Shown here one piece after another: positions 11,839 through 22,249 of a stretch of 64,000 bases of DNA. A program made the translations under genes and the position numbers. Under the pieces are notes generated by a model, which was not told the DNA's origin, did no database searches, and saw only the letters and a list, made by a program, of their open reading frames with translations. This stretch comes from Paraescarpia echinospica (Eukaryota > Annelida > Polychaeta > Sabellida > Siboglinidae): the NCBI GenBank assembly GCA_020002185.1, contig CM034534.1, positions 69,479,946 through 69,543,945 on the forward strand, given 5' to 3'. Numbering within the stretch: position 1 is the stretch's first letter; every line of letters begins with the position of its first letter.

Positions 11839-12399
11839 ATGGAGGAAGGATTCACCTTTCAGAGCATTGGGTTTTGGAAGGTGGAGTGTCTGCAGAAGGA
11901 GATAGTTAGGCTGACAGACACTGTGAAGGGAATGGAGATGGGAATTAGCAAAGAGACAGGTCAAACGGAGACAGTCGACAGGGAGAGAGGTGGGAATACT
12001 GCAAGACTGAAGGAGAATAGAAGTGGCAAGAAGACTGAGGAAAGGAGATTGAGAGGAGGGAAACTGATTGGAGGGAAAGAAATTGGAAAATCGACGACAG
12101 AAAACGTGACAAGCGTGAAGGTGACAGGGGAGAAAGTGACTGTAGAGAAGGAGGGAGGGAAGTTGGCACGGTGGAGGAGAAGAGAAGAAAATGAGATGGG
12201 AGAAAAGATGAAGGGACGAAAGGAAGTGAGAGGAAATGTGATAGAAGAGATGTCGATAAAAGAGACGATGACAGGAGGAAAGTTGAAAAGAGAAAAAGCG
12301 ACAGGAAAGAATGGATCGGAAGAGAAACTGACAGGAGAGAAGACGGCAGGGGGGAGACAACAACCACACAAATGCAAACCGAAGAAGGAGCTACTTTAA
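11839..12399 (+). CDS. CR1-like LINE ORF1, Lys/Glu/Gly-rich N-terminal part
   Basis: A 186-codon open frame on a strikingly purine-rich strand. Almost every residue is Lys, Glu, Gly, Arg or Thr, with repeated motifs of the GEK/GGK type (KVTGEKVTVEKEGGK, LKREKATGKN). It is positioned where ORF1 of CR1-like LINEs carries its nucleic-acid-binding region. It stops at 12397-12399, about 40 bases before the esterase-like frame, so it may have been continuous with it before a mutation. The mirror frame on the other strand is only its antisense. Confidence 0.45.
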   Translation: MEEGFTFQSIGFWKVECLQKEIVRLTDTVKGMEMGISKETGQTETVDRERGGNTARLKENRSGKKTEERRLRGGKLIGGKEIGKSTTENVTSVKVTGEKVTVEKEGGKLARWRRREENEMGEKMKGRKEVRGNVIEEMSIKETMTGGKLKREKATGKNGSEEKLTGEKTAGGRQQPHKCKPKKELL

Positions 12400-12440
12400 G
12401 GCAGTGATTGAGGGGGCAGTGAGGAACGAGAGGGTGTTGA

Positions 12441-12950
12441 TTGGCGACTCCATTTATGAGAAAGACGGACAAGACACTGAGCGAGGGGAAGGACGTCGTT
12501 GTTTGTTTACCGGGGGCTAGGATAGAACATGTGACTGACAGGGTAGCGAAGGTAATGGGACATGGCAATGGAGGGTCTATACTAGTACATGTAGGTACAA
12601 ATAATGCAGACAGGGAGGGAACAACTGGGATAGTACAGAAGTATAGACAGTTAGTGAGGAAACTAAAGAAGACAAGAGTTGAACAGATTATTCTGTCAGG
12701 AATTTTGCCAGTAATGGGAGGAAGGGGGGCAACGTATAAAAACTGCAAGAGGATGGCGATCAACGCACTACTTGAGCAGATGTGTGAAGAAGAGAGGGTG
12801 GAATTCATAGATTTATGGGGATACTTTGTTGGGAGGGAAGATATGTACATCAGAGATGGCCTCCATCTTATTGGAAAGGGGGCAGCAGTTTTCTCAGAGA
12901 AGCTGGTGCGATCTGTTGACACTGGGACAGGTTGCATCTATTTGAACTAG
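12441..12950 (+). CDS. CR1-like LINE ORF1 esterase-like (SGNH) domain
   Basis: Encodes about 169 residues with the SGNH-hydrolase blocks seen in CR1 ORF1: VVVCLPGARIEHVTDRV, the HVGTNNADREGT block (GTN, block III), VEQIILSGILPVMGG, and near the end DGLHLIGKGAAVFSEKLV (DGLH, block V with catalytic His). The usual GDS block I lies just upstream, where GDSIYEKDG can be read in another frame, so a one-base shift has probably split it. Esterase domains of this kind may help RNP-membrane or multimer interactions; the role is not settled. Confidence 0.65.
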   Translation: MATPFMRKTDKTLSEGKDVVVCLPGARIEHVTDRVAKVMGHGNGGSILVHVGTNNADREGTTGIVQKYRQLVRKLKKTRVEQIILSGILPVMGGRGATYKNCKRMAINALLEQMCEEERVEFIDLWGYFVGREDMYIRDGLHLIGKGAAVFSEKLVRSVDTGTGCIYLN

Positions 12951-13039
12951 ATTCGCAGGGGGACTCACAGAAAAGCCTGAAACTGGAGGCATAGATAAAG
13001 ACAGCACACATAAATCCGCAAAGAACAGTCTGCAAAACT

Positions 13040-15720
13040 CTTCTGAAGCTCGATATAAATGTGTTTGTTTAAATGCAAGGAGTTTAATAAACAAAAGAAA
13101 TGAACTAAACATTATGGTAGAAGATATTGACCCTCACATAATAGGTATAGCCGAATCCTGGTCCACCACCGATATATCAGATGCCGAATTGGGACTGGCA
13201 GGATATGTAATGTTTAGGAAAGATAGAATAGGAAGAAAGGGAGGTGGAGTTATATTATATATTGAAGAATCTACCCATGCTTATGAAATAAAATTAGAAA
13301 GAGAAGCAGATTGCGAAGAAGCTGTTTGGTGTAACATAGTTACAGGAAACTTAACGTTAACAGTTGGTCCAAAAGTCCAAACATAAGCATAGAAGAGAAT
13401 GAAAAAATACAAAACGCCATAAGGGAAGTAAGCAAACGGGGCTGTATTATTATGGGGGATTTTAACCACGGGCATATACAATGGAAATCTCTACAAAGTA
13501 TGGGGAGTGAGGACCACAAGTTTTAGTTCTAGTTCAAGATACTTTCCTTTCTCAACATGTGCTATAACCAACCAGGTGTGAGAATGTGTTAGACATAGTT
13601 TTGTCTTCACAGAATGAATTAGTTCACATTGTCAAGATATGTCATCCACTGGGGAATTACATGTTACCATCAAAATAAAATCACAAAGGAATACTAAAAA
13701 GCAGTATAGGAGAAATTTCCACAAGGAAGATTTAAGGACATGAGGAAATATTTAACAAAGATACACTGGAATAACACACTGAAAAAATAAGACAGCAATG
13801 TAATGCTGGAATATATTAAAGAGTGAAATTAAGTGCGTAGTCAATAAATTTGTACCCTTCAAAAAACAAGGGAAACGGTCCAGAAAGAAACACCTATTGA
13901 AATAAGCCATTAGAAAAATTAAGTATACACAAATGCTGTGGAAGTCATATAGAGGTATTGGAAATGATGAAGACTACAACAGTTATAAAGAAGCACTTAA
14001 CCAAACTACAACTGAAATTAGAAATTCAAAAAGAAGCTATGAACAACAATTAGCTAGTAATATAAAACATGACAACAAGAGTTGTTATGCATATGTTCGA
14101 AGCAAACATACATTTCAAGATAAGGTCGGTCCTCTAGAAGATAGTGCTGGAAATGTAATATATGGGGGATTCTTAATGGCAGAAGAACTGAATGAGTATT
14201 TTAAGAAGATATTAGTTCACTGCCAGTACCAGAGGCTAAGTTCAAGGGGGCAGATTCATACTATTTAGGACAATTAATTACAACCACGGAAATGATAGCT
14301 CAGAAAATAAGGGCTATGAAGGATAATAAATCACCTGGAGTGGATGGAATTCCGCCCAAACTACTGTTGGAAATTATAGAACAAATTAGCGCACCGCTTG
14401 CAACAGTTTTCTATTTGTCATTAGAAGAGAGAGTGGTTCCTTTAGAATAGAAACAGGCAAACATTATACCGTTATTTAAAAAAAGGTTCGAGAAACAAGT
14501 CGGAGAACTATGGACCGGTGAGTTTAACATTAGTGATTTGAAAATTATTAGAAAGAATAATTAAAGATCATATGGTGGATTTTCTTTTTAAACATAACTT
14601 GATAAACCCATCTCAACATGGGTTTTTTAAAGCGAGGTCATGCTTAACAAATATGTTATGTTTTTTGGAAGATATCACTAAGTGGGTAGATGAGGGATCA
14701 CCAGTAGATATCGTCTACTTAGATTTTCAAAAAGCTTTCAACAAAGTGCCACATCAAAGATTACTGCCTAAGCTAAAGACCCATGGCATAGGAAATGGTT
14801 TAATTAAGTGGATAGTAACATGATTGATTGACAGAAGACAACGGGTAGTAGTTGATGGGGAGTCTTCAAACTGGAAATCAGTTTTGAGTGGGGTACCACA
14901 GGGATCAGCACTGGGACATATATTATTATTAAATATATCAACGATGTGGACAATGATAGAACAAGCAAGGTGTTGAAATTTGCGGATGATACTAAAATGT
15001 TTAGAATGATTAAAACTGATGGAGATTGACAGCATTTACCAAGTGACCTTGACAGGTTGATCAAATGGTCTGAAAAGTGGCAAACGTTATTCAATTTTGG
15101 GAAATGTAAATGCCTCCACACAGGTTCTTAGGTTCTTAGGTATTGCTTCTCCCCACAGCCCCTTCTGGGGCTAACCTAGGACATGCGAACGAAGAGGTAG
15201 AATATACAATGGGGGGTACTGTACTAAGTACTACTGTAAAAGAAAAGGACTTAGGGTTAACCACTAGTGCTGATATGAAGGTTTCAGAGCAGTGCGGAAT
15301 TGCAGCGTCAAAGGGAATTCAAATCCTTGGATTAATTAGGCGAAATATAGCTTATAAGGAAAAAGAACTAATAATACCGCTGTACAAAGCAATAGTGAGG
15401 CCTCATTTAGAATATTGTATACAAGCGTGGAGGCCGTATCGTAGGAAGGACATAGATATGCTAGAAAGAGTATAGAGGAGAGCGACTAAAATGACACCAA
15501 AACTAAGGGATCTTAATTATGAAATTCGCCTAAAAGAATGTGGTTTAACAACACTAGAGACCAGGAGATTGAGAGGAGATCAGATAGAAGTGTTTTAAAT
15601 AGTGAATGGTTATGAAAATATTGATAGAAATATTTTTTTCTCAGTTAAGAAAGAAGGACTAGAGGACATGAAGTTACATTAGCAAAGGAGCAGTGTAGAT
15701 TAGATATAAGAAAGTTATCA
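13040..15720 (+). pseudogene. CR1-like LINE ORF2 (endonuclease plus RT), broken
   Basis: Starts with an APE-endonuclease-like segment (CLNARSLINKRNELN, then DPHIIGIAESW, near 13065-13160). RT pieces follow in several frames: DNKSPGVDGIPPKLL near 14325, SQHGFFKARSCLTNML near 14610, motif A YLDFQKAFNKVPHQRLL near 14717, GVPQGSALG near 14892, and the C-terminal region with VRPHLEYCIQAWRPY near 15397. The YADD region is destroyed. At least six stops or shifts interrupt it. A direct TTCTTAGG duplication marks a small insertion near 15125. Confidence 0.75.
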
Positions 15721-15954
15721 TTTTCACAAAGGACTGTAAATGAATGGAACAGATTATCTGCTGATTGTGTGGTTGCTAGTAGCGTGAATATGTTTAAAAA
15801 TAAAATCGACACATACCTCAGAAGGGCGGGATACACATAGATAAAAGAGTTGGACTCTCGATATGCCAAAGCGCTTCCTTGTCCAACTGCCACCTAGAGT
15901 TAATTCTCTGGGTGGCAATCCTGTTAAATAAATCTTGTTAAATCCACACATACA

Positions 15955-16785
15955 GCACCAGTTGACAACTCTGTGTCATACATCATTTTGACGAGGATAT
16001 AATACGGTTTACAATGGTATATGAAGAGGTATTGTGCATTTGTAAACCTACGTCTACACCGATTGAGGAATGGTGCAATTTTGAACAGTCACCATTTGAT
16101 AGTGACCTTGTTTGACATTCACTACATACATAATGCTCCATTTAATAGCTATACCTCATTGTGACGGGAAGACAGTAAGCTTTCTAACGGAACATGAACT
16201 GGACATGAGTCGGTAGGAAACGTAGCTCCACAACCATTACGATTTAATAAAGCTTGCCGGATGGCGCAATTGCTAACATTCATCAATTGACGGTAACCCT
16301 GTTTGAACGCCGCTCCATAGAAACTGCTTCAAGTCATAGCGCCATGCTACACAGCATTTTGACGGGGAGAAATTGTCCTTTCATACAGTGTATGATTTGT
16401 CAGTAGTCGTGAAGTAGAAACACAGTCAATGTAACTTTATGATGTTCGCGGCATTGTAAATTTTTGAATATTCGTCATTTGATGGGTAACCTTGTTTGAT
16501 CTTGCCATCACTCTTATTATTCCTGGAAACAGCATCATATCGTACTCTGTTTTGGATGTGAACAATGCGCTTTCCAAGAATATAAGACATGGCCATTTTC
16601 TAGTTAAATAAAGTTGTTAAATATCGATTATAATATTCAGAAGTTTTCGGAAGCGTCCAATTTCTAAAATTGATCGTTTGATGGTGACCTTAATTGACCT
16701 TGGATTCACGCTTACTGAACCACTTGGCAACTATACGACAGGCTTAGTTATGACGGGGAGATGCAGTGTTTTCCAATGATATAAT
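15955..16785. repeat. ~195-bp degenerate satellite, 4-5 units
   Basis: Recurrent blocks: (C)AATTT..TTCATCATTTGA..GTGACCTTGTTTGA at about 16063, 16262, 16448 and 16656, and a second block TTTTGACGGGGAGA..TTTC at about 15985, 16157, 16355 and 16733. Period roughly 186-208 bases. Related single blocks lie at 10.4 and 11.1 kb. Confidence 0.6.
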
Positions 16786-16789
16786 ATAT

Positions 16790-17400
16790 GGGTGTGTGTA
16801 GTGGGCGGGGCATTAAAATCGGTCTGTTAGTTGGTTCTACCGCAGAGGAGGTTGTCAGGCTCTGGTCATGCGCACTAAATGTTGACAAGTCCAGCTCCGC
16901 CCACTCGGTAGGTTTTCGAGGCTCTTTTTCAATTGCTGCATGTTATACATTTATGTCGTTTTGTATTGATACATCGTGACTAATTCACTTATTAATAACC
17001 AAGGGAGCGAACCAGTGTAACCGTCATGTTGTTTAGGAACTGAATAGTTAATATTCGTAAGTTGAATTTGAGTGACGCGAGAGCCCTGACATTTTCGAAA
17101 AAAATCAAATTGCAAAATACTCATCTATTGTTAGATATACAAACGCCGCTTAAGCGCCCTCACATTCTTTATAAACTATAGAATCTAAGTTTTAAAAACA
17201 ACCAAAAAGAACCAGAAGTTTTAGTCACCAATTTGGCAAGTGCATTCTAGGCATTTCCCCTTTATCGCTCACGTTCAGTAGCGCGGCGTTTCGTATTTGG
17301 AAAATATTTGTTATATGATTATTATTGCAAGTAATAGACGCTGTTTTCACGTGGTTGACACTAGACTGTAAATGTCGTACTATGCATAATGAAATTACTG
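16790..17400. other. non-coding stretch
   Basis: No frame with recognisable protein content and no repeat noted, apart from short AT-rich tracts. Confidence 0.45.
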
Positions 17401-17402
17401 AG

Positions 17403-17687
17403 TTAATTCACATTGGACTCATCGTCTCTGTCCAAATGATCATGAGACAAGTTGCTAGGACCTGGTTCACATGTACTCGACGGCCCAACAGAAAAGTCAA
17501 GCAGTATGGTTGTGCATATCTCGAAACAGTTGCATCGAGTCTTAAAGTCAGGAAAAGGAGCTCCACTAATTGGATGTAAATCCGATGGAAGACTTGTTGA
17601 AGCAGCTACCCATGGTCCTGCTGCAGATGGGATCACCTCCATTGCTGCAACCAGTTGCGCTTCCATCATCTCGTCATCTTCTTTCCA
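17403..17687 (-). CDS. possible 3'-terminal exon, unrecognised
   Basis: On the minus strand the acceptor TTTTGTTATTGCAG ends at 17688. A phase-0 frame then runs 94 codons to TGA. It begins WKEDDEMMEAQLVAAMEVIP and ends in an acidic tail (HDHLDRDDESNVN). The start looks helical and protein-like. I do not recognise the family. Confidence 0.35.
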   Translation of the reverse strand, partial: WKEDDEMMEAQLVAAMEVIPSAAGPWVAASTSLPSDLHPISGAPFPDFKTRCNCFEICTTILLDFSVGPSSTCEPGPSNLSHDHLDRDDESNVN

Positions 17688-17759
17688 CTGCAATAACAAA
17701 ATAATTTGCGATACCAAAAAGGACACCATTGTTGATTTTTGTGTTAATGGTCATTGACA

Positions 17760-18165
17760 GTGATAATGTACTGTCATACGTCACTGCAATGTGTTGTCAC
17801 CAACAAACAGGGATAATGTACTGTCATACGTCACTGCAATGTGTTGTCACCAACAAACAGGGATAATGTACTGTCATACGTCACAGCAATGTGTTGTCAC
17901 CAATTGACAATGGTAATTTAGTGTTATTCACCTATTAAAATGTGTTGTCACCAACTGACAGTGATAATGTACTGTCACATGTCCATGGCAATGTGTTGTC
18001 ACCAACAGACAGGGATAATATACTATCATACGTCCACTGTAATGTGTTGTCAACAACAGACAGGGATAATGTACTGTCATATGTCCACGGCAATGTGTTG
18101 TCAACAACAGACAAGGACAATGCACTGTCATATGTCCATGGCAATGTGTTGTCACCAATTTCTAC
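17760..18165. repeat. ~51-bp minisatellite, about 8 copies
   Basis: Direct repeats of a unit containing GATAATGTACTGTCATACGT, then CAATGTGTTGTCACCAACA(A/G)ACAG. The first three copies are almost identical, the later ones diverged with TCATATGTCCATGGCAATG. Open frames over it on both strands are repeat artefacts. Confidence 0.8.
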
Positions 18166-18394
18166 TCCAGATAGGAATGAATCAGGATTTTGTGGTATTA
18201 TGCATTAGGCAAACAACGAAAGCCTTAGATACCAGTCAGCAGTGGGAGGAGGATTTACTTGCATATAGATGAATTAATGCAAGCCTTGTTTTGTTTCTCC
18301 AAAACATGGTTGATCATGCCTTAGGCAAAAAGTACAATCAGCTGATCCCCAATTATACAATGACAATACCATCAGAAGAGATCCCTGAAATTGC

Positions 18395-18444
18395 CAAACG
18401 ACCCCCAGGCTCAGAGGGGTGTGACCCCCAGGTTGAGAACCACT
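18395..18444 (-). mobile_element. hAT-like terminal inverted repeat remnant
   Basis: GTGACCCCCAGGTTGAGAACCACTG at 18420-18444 is the reverse complement of CAGTGGTTCTCAACC..., the hallmark terminus of hAT-Charlie-type elements. The opposite terminus was not found, so only one end of an old insertion seems to survive. Confidence 0.5.
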
Positions 18445-18665
18445 GGCTTAGGCTATATGATAATTGTTATAGGATAATAATGTCAATATTATAGTATTAT
18501 AAATCCCTTATTAGCCCGGTTTGCCTAGGCATGACCATGGGCCTATAACTTTATCTGTAAGATTTTCCATAATTTTCCTACAACTTTTATGTTTTTTTAT
18601 ATATATTAAAACACCTTCACGTGCCATAACCAAACAACTATTATACACAGTACATACTGGCTTAC

Positions 18666-18752
18666 CTGTATCAAAGACGAATTGCGATCAAGATCGGTGA
18701 TGACAACTTGGCTAAGCTGAGTCCAGTAAACTGTGTAGATCATACGTCTAGC
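18666..18752 (-). CDS. candidate exon with an LDL-receptor class B (YWTD-like) repeat
   Basis: Eighty-seven bases, phase 0 at both ends, preceded by TTGAATTGAAG and followed by the canonical donor GTAAGC. The 29 residues include RRMIYTVYWTQLSQVVITDL, then DRNSSLIQ. An R-R-M-x-YWT-(8)-DLD pattern fits one YWTD propeller repeat (receptor extracellular domain). Only this one exon is visible, so gene identity is open. Confidence 0.35.
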
Positions 18753-19289
18753 CTTCAATTCAAATCATCCAGGAATGAAACGTGCGCTAAACACGCTTTC
18801 GCGTATAAACATGGACACGACGGAAGAGAAAGATTATCACAGTTGTTGTGAACAAAATATAAGTAAAGGAAATCGGGTAAATCGTCGTTGCCATTGTGAA
18901 CAAAGATGGAGGTTGTCATCGTATAGAGACGATAAAACTGCGATGATAGCTTGTTCGCATGCGTTGATTGAATGGCGCCGGTTTCTGGTCGATCACTAAT
19001 ATTACTTGCTTTTCGCGCATGCGCGGAGCCTGCCAACCTCCTCTGGTTCTACCGCTCGCCTATATGCGATGGTTGATGGCTAGAACAACGTGAATGTCCA
19101 TGTAACTAAACCCTATGTGGAAGTACAGGGCAGCCGCAAAGTCACGATCCACGGCATCCAACACCAGTTCTGATAGATCCCCCGCTACCTGTACGTGTAC
19201 GGTTGATATAATTAAGTGGAGACAGTATAATTATTACTTGCTCCGCATTTGATTGGTTGAAAAAACGTTCCATTTCCAGTTCTCTACTT

Positions 19290-19326
19290 TCTCGTAATGA
19301 CGAGATAGCATCTCGTAATTACGAGA
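19290..19326. repeat. pair of palindromes TCTCGTAATTACGAGA
   Basis: The perfect 16-base palindrome TCTCGTAATTACGAGA at 19311-19326 is preceded 21 bases upstream by a near-perfect version (TCTCGTAATGACGAGA, 19290-19305). Function unknown; could be a site for a dimeric DNA-binding protein or part of a MITE. Confidence 0.7.
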
Positions 19327-19954
19327 TAGAAAGTTTTATTCCGGCGGCACCAACAGGCTTCCGTATAAGTCCACTTCCACACGCCGCCATGTTAACAAGT
19401 TGGGGTCTTGTCGCAGCATAACAACATAACCATAATATTAGCCTCTTGATTGACATCATTGTTACATCGTTCTATAAACCAATCAAATACTAACGTGCAC
19501 GCCTCCATGATAATGCGAGCCACGTGTGATAACATTATTACTGCCATCTGGTGACAACTGCTGGATTACGAAGATATTTATGCATAGAGTCTTGGCTAAA
19601 TACTGTGTATTCAAAGTTTTATTGTTCAACCGCTGAAAAAAAGTTATAAGCGTTGAAGCCTTGATATGGGCGCTTTTTTGCCTCACCACTGGGGAGAAAC
19701 GCACATCTATGGGCGTTATGGGTCACAATGATTGTGTTGCTTTAATCAGCCTCGTTAATATGTTGCGTAATTTCATTCACAATACCAAATTTGTGGTATT
19801 ATTGATACAACAAAAGTAGCGGAAAATAGTCAACCTATTAGGCTCATTATTTATGTAGGCCTACTTGCTATTCATGCGGTTATTTAAAGACAACGAACAA
19901 TGAATCACCATATTTTATGAACATTATAGTGATCATACGAATTCTCAGCTCATT

Positions 19955-20893
19955 TGGTCACTATCCGACTCGCAGTTGTGACAGATATGACACTCGCCAC
20001 CTTCAGTGCCAACGGTAGCAGAGTTGTCATTGTATCCAGCTCTCGCCAGAACGGCTAATGACATACGACTCGCCACAGACGAGACAATGCTACTCCTCGT
20101 TATCTTTCGACGATGAGCTTGACGAAGCAACGCCTCGTTTTACTTTCTTCTTTGCGTTGCGAGTAGAGATCTTGGTGGTATTCCCGGCAGCAGGTGAGGC
20201 AGCTAACCCGGCCGCCACCGGTTCGCTGACTTTGGCCGCTTTCTTTTTTTCCAGCAACTTCTTAAAAGACGAAGACATCTGTACAGAGCTGGTCACCTTT
20301 AGAAATCAAATGCGCGCATTACGGATGGCATGATGCGAAACACAACTTATATTGGGTTTCAATGTGCGACCAGCAAATTTAGATCCAGAAATAATTTGCG
20401 AACATGAGATACAATGAAAATTATTGCATGGCATTGAACAACAACTTTAATGTATCTGAACAATGTCTATTTACTTTCTTTCTGTTGGCCTTTGAAGGTT
20501 GCGACGTGCCTGGATGGATAATTGTATCTTTGGGGAGCATGCCTTGATCAAATCACGAAAGAGGTGGTGGTTGTCGGTGACGGATGTGTCTTGCTCACAA
20601 AGTACAGCTGCTAGGAATTCGGTGGCCGGGCCTAGCTGGGCGATAGGGGCAGCGTGTATCTCTGCGACGACTTCGACGGCCGGGGCTGGTTGGATAGCCC
20701 CTTCATCGTGGGCGACGCGAGCAGTGTGTACAGCTGCGGCGGCTTCCACAACTGGGGCTGACTGGGCCACTCATTCATCTTGCACACAGGTTTGCGCTAG
20801 TTCTTCGTCGAACTTTGTGTCATCGAAAGGCCATAGTCCAGTCGTATTGACTCCATTAGTTGCTGAAGCGACTGCCGCCGATGAGTTGTAAGC
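19955..20893 (-). pseudogene. pogo/Tigger-like DDE transposase, C-terminal remnant
   Basis: Minus-strand pieces in order: ATNGVNTTGLWPFDDTKFDE (the G-[IL]-[WY]-PF-[ND] block that follows the catalytic core in pogo-like transposases), an Ala/Pro-rich linker, LCEQDTSVTDNH, a Lys-rich stretch (FKKLLEKKKAAKV), a Ser/Asp tail, then CLVCGESY...GESWIQ and CHICHNC, a PHD-like zinc module. Stops (TGA for a Cys-like position near 20026, others) and gaps break it. Its relation to the pogo-like MITE at 5.3 kb is possible but not shown. Confidence 0.5.
20334..20470. other. spacer inside the transposase remnant
   Basis: AT-rich sequence between the two coding-like blocks of the decayed pogo-like transposase; no content recognised. 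Confidence 0.3.
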
Positions 20894-21089
20894 CTTTACA
20901 TGTCATCCAATTGTCACAAACGCGGGAGTAACCTGCCTTCGGCGACCTGGTGCGGTCTAAAGGCTGTAGCCGATGGTTGCAGTGAGGTGGACATGCTTTG
21001 TTTGTTTTGTGGGTAGTTTCGCGAAGGTTTGACTTTTGCTACTTGTTTCGATATTGATCGGCACCGTGTTTCATTGACAACCAGGTATC

Positions 21090-21455
21090 ATCATTAACTT
21101 CTCCAGAACGTGAATACAGACAAAGCCACAGGCCCATGTTTCATTCCAGCCTGCACTCTGAAGACAGCAGCAACGGAGATAACCCCAATGCTAACAAAGA
21201 AATCCCAGCTGTCCTTAGGTTTTGGACAAATGCCTTGTGACTGGAAAATGCCTGGGTAATGCCGGTCATCAAGAACGAAGTCAGGAATCAACCGGAAAAT
21301 TACTGCCCAATATCCCTGACCTCCATTTCCTGTAAAATACTGGAACATAGCATTCACAGCAGTTTGATGAAGCATTTTGACGGACATTATGCCTGATCAA
21401 ATGCACAACATTTATTTCGTAAACAGCGGTCTTGCGAAACTCATCTTCGCATCAT
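21090..21455 (+). pseudogene. LINE reverse-transcriptase fragment
   Basis: First frame gives NTDKATGPCFIPACTLKTAA and QMPCDWKMPG. After a one-base shift the RT signature continues as NQPENYCPISLTSISCKILE and the start of the FRKQRSCETHL block. These are RT blocks 0-3 of a Jockey/CR1-type element. The copy is cut off by the SINE that follows. Confidence 0.65.
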
Positions 21456-21770
21456 CACCCACAACAAAAAGTAAAGGTAAGTTCTTATATAGCGCAGCAT
21501 CCGGTCCTTAGAACTGTTCAATCGAACACCATCTCGACTTCTCTGGGAAGCATCCAGCCACGCTGCAATGAATGCGCGCAGAGTATTCTTACACAAATAT
21601 CCACCACTGTCTATAGCCAGGTACTCATTCATACAGCTGAGTGAACTGGGGCAACGTTTAGTGAACGAACTTGCCTAAGATTCGACACCGCCGCACAGGA
21701 TTCGAACCCGGGTTCCCTCGGTTGTAAATCCGAAACTCTAGTCATTGCACCCCGACGCTACACTTCAACT
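21456..21770 (-). mobile_element. tRNA-derived SINE, copy 1
   Basis: On the minus strand the head is tRNA-like, with the B-box GGGTTCGAATCC near 21700, and the tail ends with GCGCTATATAAGAACTTACC and TTTACTTTTT. The same ~320-350-bp sequence recurs at 26440-26785. It sits directly at the broken end of the LINE fragment before it. Confidence 0.7.
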
Positions 21771-22249
21771 TCTACTACATAGTTTCGTTTTCTCATACGC
21801 AATACGATGTAACTGTGCACTTGTCCGCTAGATGTCGTAGGACTGTCTAAAGTTTCGCTGTTCGAAATTAGTAACAGCTGCAGATAAAGTTTCAAACTCC
21901 CCAAACACACAACCAACCGTCATTGCATAAGTCTCAGTTGTTCGAATACTTGTTATGCACCCAGCTAAATTGCATCAACGTTGCACAAGACATAACTGTC
22001 TATATTACTCACACATATCTGTCCATTACGCTCGTTACAACTTTAACAGGGATTATCCGCAGAGGATTCCAAAAATAGTGTAGCCACCAAGCTAAATTTG
22101 ATTAAGGTTGCACAAGACATAGCTAGGTGTGGCAAGCCAATGAAAACGCAAGGGGAAAATTATTGACGTCGATTATGAAGCCTATACTACTGGGGGATGA
22201 TTATTCCATATCTTAACTAAATTGCTATTTCTGAATGCAACATGATGAG
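21771..22249. other. non-coding stretch with a short dispersed duplication
   Basis: The phrase (CCA/C)CAGCTAAATT..ATCAA.GTTGCACAAGACATA occurs twice, near 21960 and 22088. No gene seen. Confidence 0.4.

Larger units (their letters stand above)
11760..15950 (+). mobile_element. near full-length CR1-like LINE
   Basis: In order: a purine-rich ORF1 leader, an ORF1 segment with an SGNH-esterase-like domain, an APE-type endonuclease start, and an RT region with C-terminal part, ending in a short 3' tail with AATAAA (about 15926) and GTTAAATC repeats. This order is that of CR1-group LINEs. Many stops and frameshifts show it is no longer active. Confidence 0.75.

Noticed and set aside
11824..12937. 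Long minus-strand open frames rich in Ser, Leu, Pro and Phe
   Set aside because: They are antisense to a purine-rich LINE ORF1; a pyrimidine-only strand rarely contains stops, so length means little.
17928..18272. Overlapping open frames on both strands with repeated His/Cys/Met peptides
   Set aside because: They are translations of the ~51-bp minisatellite.
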